From Bacteroidales bacterium (GTDB taxonomy: Bacteria; Bacteroidota; Bacteroidia; Bacteroidales; UBA932), in contig SFJA01000025.1 in assembly GCA_004556005.1 (NCBI GenBank), positions 1 to 23,767 on the forward strand: DNA of 23,767 bases, read 5' to 3'. The notes beneath the pieces are model-generated. The model was not told the DNA's origin and ran no database searches. It saw nothing but the letters and a program-made list of their open reading frames with translations. Shown one piece after another: positions 21,924-23,767 of this stretch (the stretch's first letter is position 1; the number at the start of each line of letters is the position of its first letter). The position numbers and the translations under genes were made by a program.

Positions 21924-22904
21924 TTATCTGACACGCCCAACGAGCGATGTCGCAAAATCATAAAGAAGAGATAGTCTTTCTGCACCAACATCTATGCCGC
22001 GAAGCGCCTCTTTTGCAGACAAATGGTACTTTTCTATCTCTGCAAGAGCGTCAGCGGCCACGCCAAGCTTGTCATAGATGGATTTGACGGACTCGAATTT
22101 GGCCTTTCTGGCTTCCTCAGTTTCAGCTGCAGCGGTAAATGCACGCACGAAAGACTCAGGCTCGGGACTTGCCTCGTATGCACGGACGGTCAGCCAGCTT
22201 TTCTTGCCGTTGATTATGTCGCCTCCGATAGGCTTGCCGAACACCTTCTCGTCGCCATATGCATCGAGATAGTCGTCGGCCACCTGGAACGCCATTCCTA
22301 TCTGATATCCAAAGCGATACAGTGCATCGCACTCCGCTTCGGACGCGCCTGCAAGCAAGGCACCCATTTTTGCCGAGCAGGCTATCAGCACCGCCGTCTT
22401 GAGGCCTATCATCATATTGTATGCATCCATACCGACGTCGTCCCGGCTTTCAAACTCCATATCGTACTGCTGTCCTTCGCATACCTGGGCTGCCGTGGTG
22501 CTGAAAAGTGTCATCACCTTAGAGCGGCAATGTTCGGGAGCCGAAGACATGCGCCTGTAGGCGTCGATGAGCATTACGTCACCTGACAAAATGGCGGTAT
22601 CTTCATTCCATTTACGCCACACGGTCTGTTTTCCGCGTCGAAGCGGGGAGCGGTCCATTATGTCATCGTGAATCAGAGTAAACGAATGGAATACCTCGAG
22701 TCCGGCAGCCGGCTCAAACACTTCTTCATCCAGACGGTCCTTGAAAAGGGCATACGAGAGCAGGCAAAGCCGCGGTCTTATGCGTTTGCCGCCTATGTCA
22801 ATCATATACCTGAGCGGGTCATAAAGCCCTGTCGGCTCCGAAGTGAAGGAGATGTTGCCGAACATATGTTCCAAAGCGGCATCTATGTCTGAGGTCCTGA
22901 TCAT
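21924..22904 (-). CDS. Polyprenyl (probably short-chain) diphosphate synthase
   Basis: The 326-residue trans-prenyltransferase condenses isopentenyl diphosphate with allylic diphosphates. It has GGKRIRPRL (38-46, IPP binding), the first Asp-rich motif HDDIMDRSPLRRG (79-91; Asp80, 81, 84), GLKTA near 167-171, and the second motif FQVADDYLD (206-214). Phe75, five residues before the first Asp, with no two-residue insertion inside the Asp-rich motif, resembles the chain-length signature of type I geranylgeranyl diphosphate synthases and argues against long C35-C40 products; E. coli IspA has the insertion. Product length remains inference. It is the first gene of the unit with the WG-repeat gene and rdgB, read from a box 20 bases before its ATG. 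Confidence 0.92.
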   Translation of the reverse strand: MIRTSDIDAALEHMFGNISFTSEPTGLYDPLRYMIDIGGKRIRPRLCLLSYALFKDRLDEEVFEPAAGLEVFHSFTLIHDDIMDRSPLRRGKQTVWRKWNEDTAILSGDVMLIDAYRRMSSAPEHCRSKVMTLFSTTAAQVCEGQQYDMEFESRDDVGMDAYNMMIGLKTAVLIACSAKMGALLAGASEAECDALYRFGYQIGMAFQVADDYLDAYGDEKVFGKPIGGDIINGKKSWLTVRAYEASPEPESFVRAFTAAAETEEARKAKFESVKSIYDKLGVAADALAEIEKYHLSAKEALRGIDVGAERLSLLYDFATSLVGRVR

Positions 22905-22924
22905 AGCAGAATGGAATTAGAATG

Positions 22925-22932
22925 CAAATTTA
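22925..22932 (-). promoter_or_regulatory. -7 promoter box for the prenyl synthase unit
   Basis: The minus strand reads TAAATTTG, a perfect TAnnTTTG match, 20 bases before the ATG at 22904. It mirrors the rsgA box. Confidence 0.65.
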
Positions 22933-22944
22933 GTAAATATCTTG

Positions 22945-22952
22945 TATCTTTG
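22945..22952 (+). promoter_or_regulatory. -7 promoter box for rsgA
   Basis: TATCTTTG is a perfect TAnnTTTG match, 4 bases before the rsgA ATG. With 22925-22932 it forms CAAATTTA, 12 bases, TATCTTTG. Confidence 0.65.
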
Positions 22953-22956
22953 CCGT

Positions 22957-23767
22957 ATGAAAGAGGCGACAGTAGTCAAAAATGCAGGCAGTCACTTCCT
23001 GCTCAGCGAACTTCCCCTCTGGCAGCCGTTTCCGGCGGTGCTCAGAGGCAGGACCAGACTCGGCGCGGGCAGTTCGACCAACCCAGTCGCAGTCGGGGAC
23101 AAGGTCTGTTACGAACTGCCTGAGGGCGGAATCCCCGACGAGAGCAACCCCGCCATAATCAGCAAGATACTGCCACGCACGAACTATGTCATCAGACGCA
23201 GCACCAATCTCAGCCGGCAATCGCACGTTATAGCCGCCAACCTTGACCGTGCAGTGCTGGCAGTCAGCCTCTATTTCCCTGCCATAAAGCTGCCTTTCCT
23301 CGACAGGATACTGGTGACCTGCGAGGTGTACAGAATTCCCGTGGTAATCGTCCTCAACAAGATGGACCTCTACGCCGAAGAGGACCCCGAGGGAGTGGAG
23401 AATTTCCTCAGTATCTACCGGGGAGCCGGATACCGGGTGATAACGACCTCAACCGTAAGCGGAGAAGGACTGGAAGAATTGAAGGAGGTATGCCGCGAAG
23501 GCGTCAGCCTCATCAGCGGAGAGTCCGGCGTAGGCAAATCCAGCCTCATAAAGGCCCTGGACCCTTCCCTCAACCCCCGCACCGGCAGCATATCGGAGAG
23601 TCATCTCCAGGGCAGGCATACCACTTCCCTATACGAAATGTACCCTCTGCACGGCGGCAGGGACGGATACATCATCGACACTCCGGGTCTGAGAGGCTTT
23701 GGGCTCGTGGACCTCGAAAAGGAGGAAATAGGCAAGTATTTCCCGGAAATGCTCAGGGTAGCGGACA
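22957..23767 (+). CDS. rsgA: Ribosome small subunit-dependent GTPase A, N-terminal part (cut by window edge)
   Basis: RsgA is a GTPase that helps late maturation of the 30S ribosomal subunit. The visible 270 codons contain an N-terminal OB-fold (STNPVAVGDKV near 40-50, NYVIRRSTNLSRQSHVIAAN near 76-95) and a circularly permuted G domain. The order is G4 NKMD (134-137), then P-loop GESGVGKSS (188-196), G2 HTTS (221-224) and G3 DTPG (241-244); the permutation is diagnostic. The C-terminal zinc-binding domain lies beyond the window. The start MKEATVVKNAGSHF aligns with known Bacteroidales RsgA starts, supporting ATG 22957 although the promoter box ends only 4 bases upstream. Confidence 0.96.
   Translation, partial: MKEATVVKNAGSHFLLSELPLWQPFPAVLRGRTRLGAGSSTNPVAVGDKVCYELPEGGIPDESNPAIISKILPRTNYVIRRSTNLSRQSHVIAANLDRAVLAVSLYFPAIKLPFLDRILVTCEVYRIPVVIVLNKMDLYAEEDPEGVENFLSIYRGAGYRVITTSTVSGEGLEELKEVCREGVSLISGESGVGKSSLIKALDPSLNPRTGSISESHLQGRHTTSLYEMYPLHGGRDGYIIDTPGLRGFGLVDLEKEEIGKYFPEMLRVAD

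Noticed and set aside
1..23767. tRNA, rRNA, riboswitch, insertion sequence, phage, toxin-antitoxin or defence island
   Set aside because: No cloverleaf, inverted-repeat-bounded transposase, integrase or defence-type domain was found; almost all sequence is occupied by recognisable housekeeping genes.

Overview
The window looks like a chromosomal housekeeping segment from a member of the Bacteroidota, most likely Bacteroidales. Three things point there. The protein repertoire fits: a tandem pair of deoxynucleoside kinases, an FKBP lipoprotein, a ROK kinase next to a FucP-like sugar permease, a U32 protein and a WG-repeat protein. Gene packing is very tight. Most transcription units are also preceded by the Bacteroidota -7 promoter box TAnnTTTG instead of a sigma-70 -10/-35 pair. 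Genus and species cannot be resolved by eye. I see no tRNA, rRNA, CRISPR array, insertion sequence, phage gene or toxin-antitoxin pair, and no gene-free stretch of 300 bases.

Layout, left to right. (1) Positions 1-1078, minus strand: yigZ then serC (serC is cut by the left edge). (2) 1118-1696, plus strand: a small protein with an extremely acidic tail, probably of the pRiA4b ORF-3-like family. (3) 8091 down to 1848, minus strand: six closely spaced genes, dNK-B, dNK-A, acyl-CoA synthetase, sugar MFS permease, ROK sugar kinase and FKBP prolyl isomerase, closed by an intrinsic terminator at 1793-1824. (4) 8164-8865, plus strand: a metallo-beta-lactamase-fold hydrolase. (5) 13417 down to 8877, minus strand: uvrA, an N-terminally shortened nucleoside kinase and a SIMPL-domain protein. 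(6) 13495-14343, plus strand: an EamA-type transporter. (7) 17080 down to 14361, minus strand: a family 2 glycosyltransferase and an S41 protease, each with its own promoter. (8) 17188-19179, plus strand: recO and a U32 protein. (9) 22904 down to 19117, minus strand: prenyl synthase, WG-repeat protein and rdgB. (10) From 22957, plus strand: rsgA, cut by the right edge.

Functionally the segment mixes nucleotide salvage and pool cleaning (two dNKs, nucleoside kinase, RdgB), DNA repair (UvrA, RecO), sugar uptake and phosphorylation, fatty acid activation, isoprenoid synthesis, envelope folding and proteolysis, and ribosome and tRNA maturation (RsgA, U32). I found no new multi-gene defence or biosynthetic system. 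The most interesting signals are regulatory. Three divergent gene pairs share a nearly palindromic promoter, CAAAnnTA-N12/13-TAnnTTTG, so that the -7 box of each direction lies in the -33 region of the other; a fourth pair has a degenerate copy. Several genes have the -7 box only 4-7 bases from the start codon, which predicts leaderless mRNAs. A 12-codon reading frame sits between the recO promoter and recO and ends in an ATGA overlap with the recO start. Other notable points are the nucleoside kinase that lacks its usual N-terminal domains, a Gln/Glu difference in the base-binding site of the two dNKs, and the 63-base antisense overlap of the U32 and rdgB coding ends.
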